Source: Schizochytrium sp. TIO01 (Eukaryota; Sar; Bigyra; Thraustochytrida; Thraustochytriidae). Taken from it: a stretch of 64,000 nt of DNA. Below the pieces are notes generated by a model. That model was not told the DNA's origin and made no database searches. It worked only from the letters and a program-made list of their open reading frames with translations. This document shows positions 34,087 through 44,858 of this stretch, in pieces. Every line of letters begins with the position of its first letter. Positions within the stretch are counted from its first letter, which is position 1. Where the stretch lies: contig SMSO01000031.1 in NCBI GenBank assembly GCA_004764695.1, positions 3,271,048-3,335,047 on the forward strand, read 5' to 3'. The position numbers were made by a program, and so were the translations under genes.

Positions 34087-36580
34087 TTAACAAAAAAATA
34101 TTAAAAAACACTAAAAGCGCTACTTCTTGAAAACCTGTTTCTAAAACTCTGTGGCTCCAGCCTGCTCTGGTTGTACTGATAGGCTTGGGCAAATCCTGGT
34201 TTTGTCGCTGACCGTGGCGCGCTGATCTCTATACCTATTCCACATTCCCTTCTAGGTGGAAAGCTTTCGCGAAAGGGTTCTTCAATTGAGTTGTTTCACT
34301 GCAAGTTGCAGTGCTTTTTCGTTGAGGCTGCTAACTACTACTGTACTTTTGTGGGTCAAAAGTGCTGGCGAAAAGGCGCACAGAGGGGGGTAGGGTGGGA
34401 TTATCCGCATATAAAGCCCCCACTCGAAAGGCCAGCAAAGCTGCGCTCAGCCTGCTGAAAAGTTTGGGGGCAGTCCAGTCTCGCAGGATGTCCCCGCTGC
34501 TGAGTGTGCACTGAAGTCTCGTGAAGATAATACATCGAAGGCCCCTCCTTCCTTCCTATTGAGCGTCTCCTGATGCACTTTATAGAGAAATGAAAAGAAA
34601 AGAAAAGAAAGAAATCAGCAGAGTGAGTTAAAAAATATTCGCGTTTCGTTGCGGATTACATGGGCGGCAAAATGTCTGTCGGGAAAGCTGCAAACTCGAG
34701 GACGAATTTGATAAATGCTACCTTCGGCCAGTAGGTCAGTTAGATCGAATTGTGAAAGTAACACCTCGCTCTGCATAGGTGCGGAATGAGGTCAAGGTTT
34801 GCCTGCACATGCACATTTGTCTCTTTAATATTGAGAAAGCTAGACACGCTAAATTTATTCGCCGAATGCTCGAAACGAATGAAAACCTTTGAACATTGAA
34901 TCACATTGAAAAGAGCTTCACAGGCAGGAGTAGATGAATCCCTATAGCACATACGAAAGAGCCCTTTGTCGACGAGGTCGAGAACTTTAGAAATTCTCTG
35001 AACGTGAACAGAAGGCCTTTCTTGCATTTTGAACTAGAGTTTTCAACAAAGACACGCTTCTATATAAAGTTACCTTTACAAGCCTTAAATTCAATTACAT
35101 CTCCCCAAGATCTCACATTCATTGCTCGGGCCTGTGATATAAAAACAATGGAGCTGGCTAGCCGTTGGTTCGCCTTGACCATTGATCAAGCTATAGCAAA
35201 AGTTGCTGATTGGCATCATCTTCGTTGTTGTTCGGCAAGACGATTTTTGTAGGTTGTTTGTACTGATCAACGCCCTCTGTTATACATGGGTTGCTTCGGG
35301 GTGGTAGCAACGAATGACAGCTGCTAAATACGCTGATTTTGGATATCTTAAGCGCTAAGATTGGCGATTTTATTCTACTACTAGAAGAACCTACTTGAAG
35401 CTTACTCTCGCACACGTGCAAGACCGTCACAGAGATTCAAAAGAGTGACGATATTGTCATCTTCTTCTTTACAAAAACAAACTACCGACCATGACCAACA
35501 ATGTCATGCACATTGATCAGCCAGTCAGTCAGTCGATTGGCTGCGTATTAAAACCAATCTCGAAGAGCCCACGGCCCCGATTCCGAGGCCTTGCAGCACG
35601 AGAGCTAGCTTGCTCAGCTTGAGTTGACCCCATCCAAGTCGAACTCGAGGTCAGCTTTTATCCAAAGCAACCGCACGTTTTCCTGGCCAGCAGCATGTCT
35701 CAACAGATTCTTGATTGTAATATTCGCAACTTCGACGTATGTGAGAAGATGACTAAAACACCCAACAAACAAACAAACTTGAGGCTCGCGTGGTCTGCGA
35801 TGTATCCACTGACTTCGGTCGAGCTTGCGGGAGGAATGATTCCTGGCTCATCCGGCCTTCGAGTCGATGCAGGAGCCGGGGACTCTGCAATCAAACGATG
35901 CTCGCGGCGCGCGAACTTGCATTGCCTCTCGCGCAGTTAGATCTACACATCTGGCTGCGAAGCAAAACTTGCGCAATCGCAGCTCCATTTCAGCATGTTT
36001 TTCAACACATAAAAACATTAAAATATAATATAACAATCCAATGCTATTTGGTTCACCTCTTTTCACTTTTGTTTTGCTTTTTTTGTTTATCGACGATGCT
36101 GTCTTCGAATATACTATGTTTTAAAGACCCCTTCTCCGCAATTACTCATCTAACGCACAGCAAGACTGAGTAAAACATAATAGCGCATCGATTAGTGGGC
36201 AATAAATCGATAAGAAGAAGCGCACAGGTAGCGTCCGCGGCCGCTCATGCTCTCAATTGATGGATTGAGGCGTGGAAACCAAACAAAGACTCGGCTCTCG
36301 TTCGGGGTTCAGGCTGCCTGAGCGAGCGGCGACTTGCTAATTCTCCGTGCCACGCGGCGTGAAGGCTGCTCGTTCCTGAGCTTATTCACTCAATCGATCG
36401 ATTGATCGATTGATGACTCTCATCCATCGAAAGTCCAGTGTTGCAAACGAACTTTACTTTAATACGAAATCTTTTCCCACTCTTCTTTCCACTTTTTCAG
36501 TTTTCAATTAGAAAACTACTGCAACTTTTATTGATTCATAAGCAAAATAAACTAAACTTTTTTCCCATTCATCCATCCAT

Positions 36581-36592
36581 CCCCCCCCCCCC
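36581..36592. repeat. C12 homopolymer
   Basis: Twelve consecutive C residues after ATCC repeats. A place where assembly length may be wrong. Confidence 0.85.
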
Positions 36593-37502
36593 TGGAAACC
36601 TACTTCTTTTCTTTTCTCTGTTTTAAAATAAAATGAAAAGACTCGAAACAAGCAAGCGAATAAAGTAAAATAAAACAGGTTATTCATACAATCGTGGGAA
36701 AAGTGACTGACCTCCTGTCCTGCCCTCCTCTGTCCATGACGGCACAATGCCACGCTGCATAAACCCCGTTCCCTTCGACGAATGAGCCCTCTTCGCGACT
36801 GTTCTTAGCCGTGAGCGGTGGCCTCCGAGCCGAATATGGTGCATGAATGCTCTTTCCACGCCACTTATTATCATCATCATCATTATTAGGTGTGCGTGTG
36901 TCTGTCTCCCTTTCTTTGCCAATCTCTCGTTTTCATTTCACGGTTCTTTCGCCCGGCCCTCGTGAGAGACAGCCTTCCTATGTCTCCTCCAGAGCCCCTC
37001 TGACTGTTTGCGCTTGTCTGAGAGGGGGAAATGGATACTTTAGATTTGAAGGCGATGTTGTATACAGTATATTAATATATTATTTAGAAGAAAAACAAAT
37101 TAATAAATTAATGAGGGGTAAAAAGGGTGAGGTGGGAATAAGCGCAGCAAAGCTGCTCTTGGTATGGAATGAGAGGAAGAGCGGAGAAAGAAGATTATTT
37201 TCAAGTTAAAAAATAAAAATGAATTAAAACATTGACTTCTGATCTTTTATCTGAACCTAAAAGGAGTTGGAAAGTAAAAGATGGTGGGATTATGGACAAT
37301 TAGTGGAAAACGGGTAGGAGTAAACTAGCAGGCGATGTGGTAGGTAAAAGGGCTTTGAGCAGGACGGAGGAGGAGAAGGACCTGAGGCGCTCGTGAAGCA
37401 AACCCCAAACGCAAAGCGTTTTCAAAGACCTCGAGCTTCAAGCTCTCAAGCAACACCAGCAGCGATCTCAAAGCACCTCCAGCAAACCCACAACATCAGC
37501 GT

Positions 37503-37530
37503 CAGCAGCAACAGCAGCAGCAGCAGCAAG
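37503..37530. repeat. CAG/CAA repeat in the probable 5' leader of the Rcf2-like gene
   Basis: CAGCAGCAACAG then CAG units, about 75 bases before the start codon; a shorter ACA repeat follows at about 37582-37600. It is not in frame with a convincing coding sequence and is probably untranslated. Confidence 0.75.
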
Positions 37531-37603
37531 TACAAGCAAGTTCAAAAGCAAGACTAGGTAGTCTTTCGGACAAGTCGAAAAGACAACAACAACAACAAGA
37601 ACA

Positions 37604-38230
37604 ATGCGCGGTGACAGTATCTTCGAGTCTCAAATTGCGGCCGATGCCATCCAGAACCTCACTCCGGAGGAGCGTAAGAAGAATGTCGAGTGGATCTCCC
37701 TTAAGGCCGGTATGAAGGTCTTCGCCATTACCGGCGCCATCTCCACCCCTACCGTGCTTGGCCTCCTCAAGTACAGCCCGTGGTTCCGCAAGTCCACTGG
37801 TACTTCTGGACGTGTCGCCACTGCCTTCATCCCGCCCCTCTTCGCCTTTGCCCTCGTCTCTGAGCAGACTGCCTCTCGTCTTGCTCACCCCGAGGCTTAC
37901 GAGTCCTACATTAACAACAACCCCACTGCCACCAAGCCCCTCCACGAGCGTCTCTCCAGTATGATCGACACCAACCCTGCCGGATTCCTTGCTGCCGTCG
38001 GTATCCCCGTTGTTGCAGGTATCTTCGTCTTGAACGGCCGCGACACCTCACTCACTCTCTCCCAGCGTATTATGCACACTCGTGTCATGGGCCAGGCCTC
38101 CGTTCTCGCCATCCTCTCCGGAGTTGCCATCTACCACGCCTTCACTGATGCGCCCCCACAAGCACTAAGTCAGTCGTCAGGTCCAGGTTTTCCTCCTGAG
38201 TTTAGCAAGGAACGTGGCGTGTGTTGGTAG
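37604..38230 (+). CDS. HIG1-domain mitochondrial protein, Rcf2-like
   Basis: A 208-residue multi-pass protein resembling Rcf2, which associates with cytochrome c oxidase and bc1-oxidase supercomplexes in the mitochondrial inner membrane. The key evidence is QRIMHTRVMGQ (154-164), an exact match to the HIG1 signature (Q/I)x3(R/H)xRx3Q, followed by a hydrophobic helix. The layout also fits Rcf2: a hydrophobic pair at about 36-57 and 70-88, the latter ending ALVSEQTASRL, which recalls the AICAEEAS region of the yeast protein. Then come a soluble loop and a second hydrophobic pair at about 126-144 and 163-182. There is no obvious cleavable presequence. Codon use is more GC-rich and C-ending than in its neighbours, as expected for a highly expressed gene. 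The tail after the last helix (about 184-208) is not recognisable; splicing there cannot be excluded. Confidence 0.82.
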   Translation: MRGDSIFESQIAADAIQNLTPEERKKNVEWISLKAGMKVFAITGAISTPTVLGLLKYSPWFRKSTGTSGRVATAFIPPLFAFALVSEQTASRLAHPEAYESYINNNPTATKPLHERLSSMIDTNPAGFLAAVGIPVVAGIFVLNGRDTSLTLSQRIMHTRVMGQASVLAILSGVAIYHAFTDAPPQALSQSSGPGFPPEFSKERGVCW

Positions 38231-39506
38231 GCTCGTATTTGATCAACGGCCAGCTCGAGACTTACAAAAGAGTCCCAGACCCCACCGAAGGTTGCTTTCT
38301 GCTGTACAATTCCCGCCAAGTGTTTAATGATCTCTTTCTCGTCACACATCTGACAATCAATCAATCAAACCAAACAAACAAAGAATAGTGTGGATCCTCT
38401 CCTGAGAACCGCATCGATTACTAGAAACCATAATTACAAAATAAAAATAAAAATCACATTTATCCAACATTTCAATTCCACTTTTCTCCTTTATACTGGC
38501 AACAGCATAGCCTTCCTGAGTGCATCCACTTTAAAGCAAGGATATTCATGCTTTTAAACAATACCTCAGGTTAGGTTAGATCTGATTTCACAAACTGCGA
38601 TTGTGGATTTGCACGCAACTACATACCTCAAGCGCGTCAGAACGACGTTTAACTGCTTTAATTCTTTTTCTCTGATTTTGACTCCGAGGTCTTGCAGGAC
38701 CGCTACGAAATGACGCCTGCAAAACAATTGAGACAGAGTTTGGTGATAGTCCAAATTAACATGTACATTGTGACCAGACTGAACATCCTGAACGATGGTC
38801 TCTTCAAATCCAATGCCCTTTTTATGGAATCAAATTTGACCTTAGTTAGTGACGCCCTTCTCATTGTTGAGGAGCCTCCATGACCTTCAGCTCAGGAAAT
38901 CTCGGCAGTAGTATGGTTTAATTTCAACATCAAGTCAACCAAATGTTCTAGTCTAACCCCATTGTCAAATTTGCTTCTTTAGCTAAATTTCCCGAGATTA
39001 TCTATCCTGTACTTCTTTCCTTACTCACTTACTTGCTTGGTTGTTGTTTCTATGATTGCATACACGGTTAATTCCCTTGCAAATAGCCGAAACATTTAGT
39101 ACTTCTACATGTTGTTTTTATTAAGGAATTATTAGTCGGAATTTTCATCCGGTGAGAGGGATAGAGGACAACATCGCATTTTGCACAAAGTTTAAACCAT
39201 GCAAAGCATTTTCGCCTTACACTATTATAGTTTTCGAACTGTGCATAAACGTTCCCCTCAAAGCGAAATAAAAAGCAGCATTAAAATTTATGCATAATGT
39301 GTTCTCTTTCAAATGAGAAAACTGAATCACAAATAATAACATACCTTAAGATTGATTCAAATCTCTATCTCTAACCTATAGCAGATAGTGTCAGGATAGA
39401 TAACTAACAGTTGAGAATGGAAAACATTATGCTTTGACAGATTACAGATAGAATCTAGGGTACATTTACGCAAAGCCATGGAGAAAGATCAGCCATTCGT
39501 TGCTCT
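38231..39506. other. convergent intergenic region, no gene seen
   Basis: About 1.3 kb between the 3' ends of the Rcf2-like gene (+) and the EF-hand gene (-). Only short featureless frames; should contain both 3' untranslated regions. Confidence 0.6.
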
Positions 39507-42482
39507 CTAGTCCTCCTGAGTTTCATCTTCTGGTATAGAGTTATCATTAGTATTCAAGCTCTCTTCTCGTACATCATCGGAAAGCTCTGCCAAGTTCTTG
39601 CTTGACTTGCCGCCTACTATACCACGCTCGATAAGGATCTCATCTAATTTCTCCTTGACATCTTGCAGCTTCCAATAGTTAAATTGAAGGCCTTGTGCAA
39701 TGCAAACGGTTGCGAAGCCCTCCTTCGTAATATTGTCACTGTCATCATCATCATCTTCATTATCATTAACTTTGTTCCAAAGGTCCATTACACCTTCTTC
39801 ATCAAGTGGTTCCATAAGCTGACAGTGAGTAAGAAGCTCAGTAAACTCCTCCAGACTCAACACACCATTATTGTCAAGGTCATATTTTGAAAATAGGTGC
39901 ATGAGCATGCAACGGTCTACGTGAAGCTTTTCTAAAAATATATTGAGTAAAATGTCCATTGCAGCATCGACGTTGCAATACAAAACGCTACCATTCTCTT
40001 TCAAAGCAGACACCTCACTCGCGGGCTTGGCAATAGCTTCAAGCTGCGCCGTAAGACTTTGTCGGATAGCACTTGGCATTGTCCAGCTTCTCTTTACTTC
40101 TCCTCCGGGCCCTGCGCTACTGATGAAAACTGTGCCACGATGCGCATTACCGGGTGAGGCTGCCACAGAGTTCTTTTTACCTTTTCCTTTCCCTGGCGAA
40201 TTCAACTTCTTGGGCACAGTCGCATCGCGCTGCTGCACAAGTACTTCCGTATTGAGGACTGGTGGAGCAGTTGATGTTCGCTTGGAGAAATTGTCTAACC
40301 TCTCGGCTGCCAAAAATACTGAATTTATAGCACTAAGTACAGCACTCAATGGTTGAAAAGCGTTGCCCTCCCCTTTCGATAAAAGCACATGTGTTGAATC
40401 AGAGTTTCCATTGCTTAATTGAGCAAGAAACTCTGCAAGAACATCCCCGACAACTGGGGAATACATTGACTCCCGCAACACTCCGCACGCAATGCCGAAC
40501 ACCTCTGCTCGCTTAGATTGAGCTGCATGCTGCCTTAAAGTCTTTACTAACCCATGCGTGTACTCCCGGGCAAGTTTGCGCAAGCCATATTTTTGTGTAA
40601 AGTAGTCCATAACAACATTACATAAGGGTTTGCGCTCACCGCGCTGCCTGAAGTCCTGGTCTAAGAGAACTTTAGCAGAATAAACATCACTGATTACTGT
40701 GTCAATATTTACATCCCGTCCTTGTTTCTTCTTTGAGGCCCGCAGAAATTTTGTCCAAGGATGAGGTTTAGAAGAGAACATTGCTTTGGCATCACCAGAG
40801 CCAGATTTGGAGGAGGAAATGCTAATCTTGACACTATATTGGGAGTCCTTACTTGCTTGTATATATCGCTCTGCATGCTTGATGGAAAGCTTCTCAAGCA
40901 TTGCGTTTGGCTGCCCTGTCTCAAATAGCTCTCTGAGTCTAGCTTCTAGAGAGTTTTCACTCCGAACTGTGATCCTGCCAGCGTCTCCATCAGGCCCAAC
41001 ACCAACATCAACGGTTGGAGCATGACCACGAAGATGAACTAAACCGCCATCGAGATGAATCGAAACATAAGGCAGACGCCCTGTTTGTGGGGCTGAAATG
41101 CTCTTTTCTCTAAATGATGAATTCCTTTCTAAACCAGGAGCTACTTGATTCGGCATTCCTCCATTTTTTAGATACTCTTGCGTTGCCTCTTCAAATTGGG
41201 TTAAATTAGACTGTCCATTCATACCAGCTACATTAGAGGCCTGAAGAATTTGCAATAGCAATCTCATGCGACCATCAATTGCCATGTTGTCTAACACTGT
41301 GCCCATTAAACTTGTATCGTCCCCTGACAGCTCAAGCATCAGGTCCCCTTCTAGTAGAAACTCTTTCAGCATGTTTAATCTTCCTTGGCCCGAGCTTCCA
41401 TGTAGAAGCGATTCTAATAAAGCCTGTTTAGTCAAGGCTTTAAGTTGAGAAACGAGATACGCTAAATCATTTCGGTCCATCTTGCCTACACGTAAACCCA
41501 GATCTACTGCACTCAAAGTCTCGAGCACTCGGTCCCGAAGGCGAGGGTCAAGTGCCGCGTTGAGGCCCAACAAATCATCCTCATCTGGGTTATGTGGCGC
41601 TTCTGCCGGAGACCAGGACCACATACCATCATCTTCATCTAGATGGGCATTTTCGTCGTCTTTATCCTTGGCATCATTGTCTGAGTCCTCAAGAAGTTTT
41701 TGTGATGATCCTTGCTGAGATCTCAAAAGACTCATCATGTATGCTTGGTCACGAGACTTTTGCTCCATTTGATTCATCAACTTCTTCATTTCGAGTTCTT
41801 GCTGTAGCTGCATGACTCGAAGTCGCTGAGCATAGCCCTGTGCAAGTCGACTGTGATCAGCTGCTACTGACTGTTCAAGCTCTCGGCAGAAGGCTTTAAT
41901 GCGTTCAAGGTGCGAAGCCCAAACCAGGTCAAGATATCGGGCTCGTAGTGTTAGCTGGTCGAATATTTTTCGCACATCTTTGTCAAATTGAATCTCTCCA
42001 AGCGCACCTCGCATAAGTTTGAGTTCGTCTTTTAGTTTTGCAACTTGTTTACGAAACTCTTCATGGTCATGGTGCAAATCCAGTGATGGTCCGCCAGTAA
42101 GCATTTGATGTTCATCAAGGACTTTTACAGAAAGGGGAGTGCTTGCAAGCACGTCGCACGACTTGCTTTCGGCTAAAAATCGAGTTGCAGGGCCAGTATC
42201 CCGCAAAGCTTTAATACGTTCTTCTCGCGCACCCACTGTCCGAATCTCATGTAATAAGTTCTGGGTGCATTCGACTTGAGCACGATAGTCTCCAACAAGT
42301 TCTAGCCTTTGTTGTTGAACTGACTGTGGTCTCTCACCCAGTGCTTGCAGACGCCTTGGAACTCGCGTCGGTGCAAGCTGCTCAAGTTGAGAGCGAATAA
42401 ATAAGTCCTTGCTTTGACCATCTCGGGAACCAACATCCTCACGATGGCGTACCCTATCCCGTCGCCTCCTTGTGGTCGCCAT
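39507..42482 (-). CDS. large coiled-coil protein with a C-terminal EF-hand
   Basis: A 991-residue protein counted from the ATG at 42482; the frame extends 11 codons further to a TTG that is unlikely as a start. The N-terminus is Arg-rich (MATTRRRRDRVRHRED). Residues about 30-260 are charged helices likely to form coiled coils, including a Gln/Met/Leu-rich stretch near 240 (LQQELEMKKLMNQMEQ). An acidic segment and a mainly helical middle follow. Near the C-terminus lies one canonical calcium-binding loop, DLDNNGVLSLEE (868-879), preceded by a suitable helix. The partner hand (NDNEDDDDDSDNITKEGF) has an over-long, Asp-rich loop and may not bind in the standard way. The end is acidic. I do not recognise the family; a calcium-responsive cytoskeletal or flagellar scaffold is a guess. 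No introns. Confidence 0.9.
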   Translation of the reverse strand: MATTRRRRDRVRHREDVGSRDGQSKDLFIRSQLEQLAPTRVPRRLQALGERPQSVQQQRLELVGDYRAQVECTQNLLHEIRTVGAREERIKALRDTGPATRFLAESKSCDVLASTPLSVKVLDEHQMLTGGPSLDLHHDHEEFRKQVAKLKDELKLMRGALGEIQFDKDVRKIFDQLTLRARYLDLVWASHLERIKAFCRELEQSVAADHSRLAQGYAQRLRVMQLQQELEMKKLMNQMEQKSRDQAYMMSLLRSQQGSSQKLLEDSDNDAKDKDDENAHLDEDDGMWSWSPAEAPHNPDEDDLLGLNAALDPRLRDRVLETLSAVDLGLRVGKMDRNDLAYLVSQLKALTKQALLESLLHGSSGQGRLNMLKEFLLEGDLMLELSGDDTSLMGTVLDNMAIDGRMRLLLQILQASNVAGMNGQSNLTQFEEATQEYLKNGGMPNQVAPGLERNSSFREKSISAPQTGRLPYVSIHLDGGLVHLRGHAPTVDVGVGPDGDAGRITVRSENSLEARLRELFETGQPNAMLEKLSIKHAERYIQASKDSQYSVKISISSSKSGSGDAKAMFSSKPHPWTKFLRASKKKQGRDVNIDTVISDVYSAKVLLDQDFRQRGERKPLCNVVMDYFTQKYGLRKLAREYTHGLVKTLRQHAAQSKRAEVFGIACGVLRESMYSPVVGDVLAEFLAQLSNGNSDSTHVLLSKGEGNAFQPLSAVLSAINSVFLAAERLDNFSKRTSTAPPVLNTEVLVQQRDATVPKKLNSPGKGKGKKNSVAASPGNAHRGTVFISSAGPGGEVKRSWTMPSAIRQSLTAQLEAIAKPASEVSALKENGSVLYCNVDAAMDILLNIFLEKLHVDRCMLMHLFSKYDLDNNGVLSLEEFTELLTHCQLMEPLDEEGVMDLWNKVNDNEDDDDDSDNITKEGFATVCIAQGLQFNYWKLQDVKEKLDEILIERGIVGGKSSKNLAELSDDVREESLNTNDNSIPEDETQED

Positions 42483-44858
42483 TCTCGTCTCGCCAAAACG
42501 GCCTGTCGAGGCCAAGCCTCAGACCCTTTTCCTGGCGAAAGCTTGCTTCTACAACGCGTTCGCTGTCCACGTGCATTAATTTACCAATCGTCCATGCAGC
42601 TCTTTGTCACCATGGCGCGACGATAAGCACGTGCATTCATTCCCATCTTCTGCTGGACAGGTGTCCCCGCATGCCCGCGCCATAATGGGTGTGCACTATT
42701 GTGCGCACCCCTTCAGTTTTTGTTTCTCCTTATTGCCCATTATACGATTCTAAGTTCAAGTCCTTTACACCACAACGTCTCGGGCGAGTTGCCTTCACGA
42801 GTGTAAGTCTTGTGAACATGATAGAACACCTAAATAAAGATGGACAGCAGGAGCCAGCTAGACCAACGCAGGGTTCTTCAAGCTCACTTCAGTTTGAGGG
42901 ACTTGAACTACCTCAAGCTACGTCTGCGATTTGCTACTGCATATCAGTGATTTATCAGTGATTTGGGGTTCCCTTTTGGCGTGTTCTGAATTATGACAAC
43001 CTGAGTCCAAAGACGAGGACCTCGAGCTCCCTCAGACGTGGCAGCTGTTTGTAGACCGTCCGTAGGCCCTAACAGCCTTGTTTGAGAGGCGCTGGACACC
43101 GCGGCGTGCCTCTAAAAGTTCTTCGTTGGCACGGAGATTTGTGCAATTTTAGCATTCTTGATCGTATTTGGGAACTAGGGAACCAGGTACTGCTTTGATG
43201 ATCACCGCCAACTTGCCATTTCTGTATTGCGGCAGAGCACTCGAGAGGACCAGTGTGCTCAGGTCTGCCTTGTCGAAGCGTGGGTGTGCCCAGGCAAAGT
43301 CAAAGGCTCCGACCACGGATTGAGCTGGCCTGGGGTCCATATCAAGATTGCTTTCTAGTGTCTCCAATCTTCCACAGAACCTGGCGCCTTTCGCGAGAGC
43401 GACCTTCACAACTCAATCGTGTATTGTGTCAACGTGAATACTTTGTACTAAGTATACTTTGCAGCGAGGAAGGTTTGCTAACTCGAGCAGCAATCGTCAA
43501 GTCCTGACGAAATCAACCCTCAAAATCCTGACGTCGAATGCGAAGACCAAAATCAGCACGAGGTTGTTCTCTTGCATCGAAGACAAGGTCATGTCCCCTG
43601 ACAACCAGTTGGTTCTCTTCGCAATTGCGTTAGTGGAGATGGTATCCGCGATGGACTATCGATAGATTGTCTTCCGGGTCCGTGTGTGAGCTACTAAATC
43701 ATCTGTTAAAGCCAGAGGCCGTCTCCTGAGAGCCGCCCGCGACCATAAGACTTCGCCTTGCACATGAAACATGTCCAGAACGCGGCACTGGAGCCCCAGG
43801 GTCCGGACCCCAATCTTAGCCATTGTTGAATTGGTACAGTAACGCGATGACATCGGATTTGGTGCCTCTACCTTGAAACATCGGGACTGCGAAGCACTAA
43901 GAGATGGCGATTAGAGACCATAACATTTCGTGTTGGTAGCACCTGCTTACTACTTACTAACAGGTACAAAGTACACAGCCTTCTTTATGAGTAGGTAGGT
44001 AGGTAGCTACGTAGTAGGTAATAGGTAGCTAATAAGTCGGTCGTCAGTTTCTTGAGTACGTAGCATATTTGTTGATTTTGGCAAAACCAAAACTTCTGCA
44101 GATCTACGAACTCCGATTGATTGCAGTCCTGCCCAGATTTAGTCTCTGACGATATAGGAAAAATCCTCTCGTTGTCATTGCTTGCTCGAGTGCCGCTAAG
44201 AGCTTGAAAACTTGCACTCCTGACTGCTCGATCTTTCGTGGTCTCTTTGTGAGAGCGTTGATATGTGCAAACTTATCTTATGCTCAATTGCACTCGAATC
44301 CTGAAAGGAAGAAAGACTTTCCTCAGTTCTTCTGTTCTTCTATTTCTTTTCTATTAATTTAAAACAAAAAAGATCGTCGCAGTGAAACAAAGAAATACAC
44401 AAGTTGAGGTACATTTCAAAGGTCGCAGTAGAAGAAGTGATCTGCAAACACGCAAAAGATCAACTAAGCAAAGGGGCGAGCTTTGTTTGAGAGTAGTTGC
44501 ACTAGAAGTGGATGCGGCGCTCCCTCACACTCGCTGTCTACACCATCTGAGGAAGGACAGAGCTAATAGAACGTCGTCTTCGTGTTGGTGTTGGTATTGC
44601 CGAGGAGAGATTGCTTCGATTACAGATCAGGTTCTAAAAGAGGGCGCTCTTCGCAAAGGCGTTAGAACGAGGATATCTATAATCCAGCTTGGTTAGCGTT
44701 TGAAGGTTTGCTAAGAGAGGTATTGACAGCCTGACAAAAGGGACTTTTTTAATGCGAAAGTGGCTTGGAACTGTGATTTGATTTTGAAGAAAAAATGGCA
44801 TCGAATTTTGCTGCAGACCAGACCGCAAAATCAGTTGATCAAAGGAGGAGCCAAGGTC
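42483..44858. other. divergent intergenic region, no convincing gene
   Basis: About 2.4 kb between the EF-hand gene (-) and the next gene (+), so it should hold two promoters. Short frames only. GTAGGT-type repeats sit at about 43991-44034. A frame from a good-context ATG at 44795 runs 76 codons and overlaps the next gene; see that entry. Confidence 0.55.

Larger units (their letters stand above)
26913..37603. other. 10.7-kb stretch without a convincing gene
   Basis: AT-rich DNA with many simple repeats (A/T runs, CTTT tract, ATT repeats, a C12 run, ATCG palindromes). Open frames are short, overlapping and featureless. The longest, about 151 codons on the minus strand at 30547-31002, would start at TTG and matches nothing I know. 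No reverse transcriptase, integrase or transposase motifs were seen. The last few hundred bases carry CAG and ACA repeats in the probable 5' leader of the Rcf2-like gene. Confidence 0.55.
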
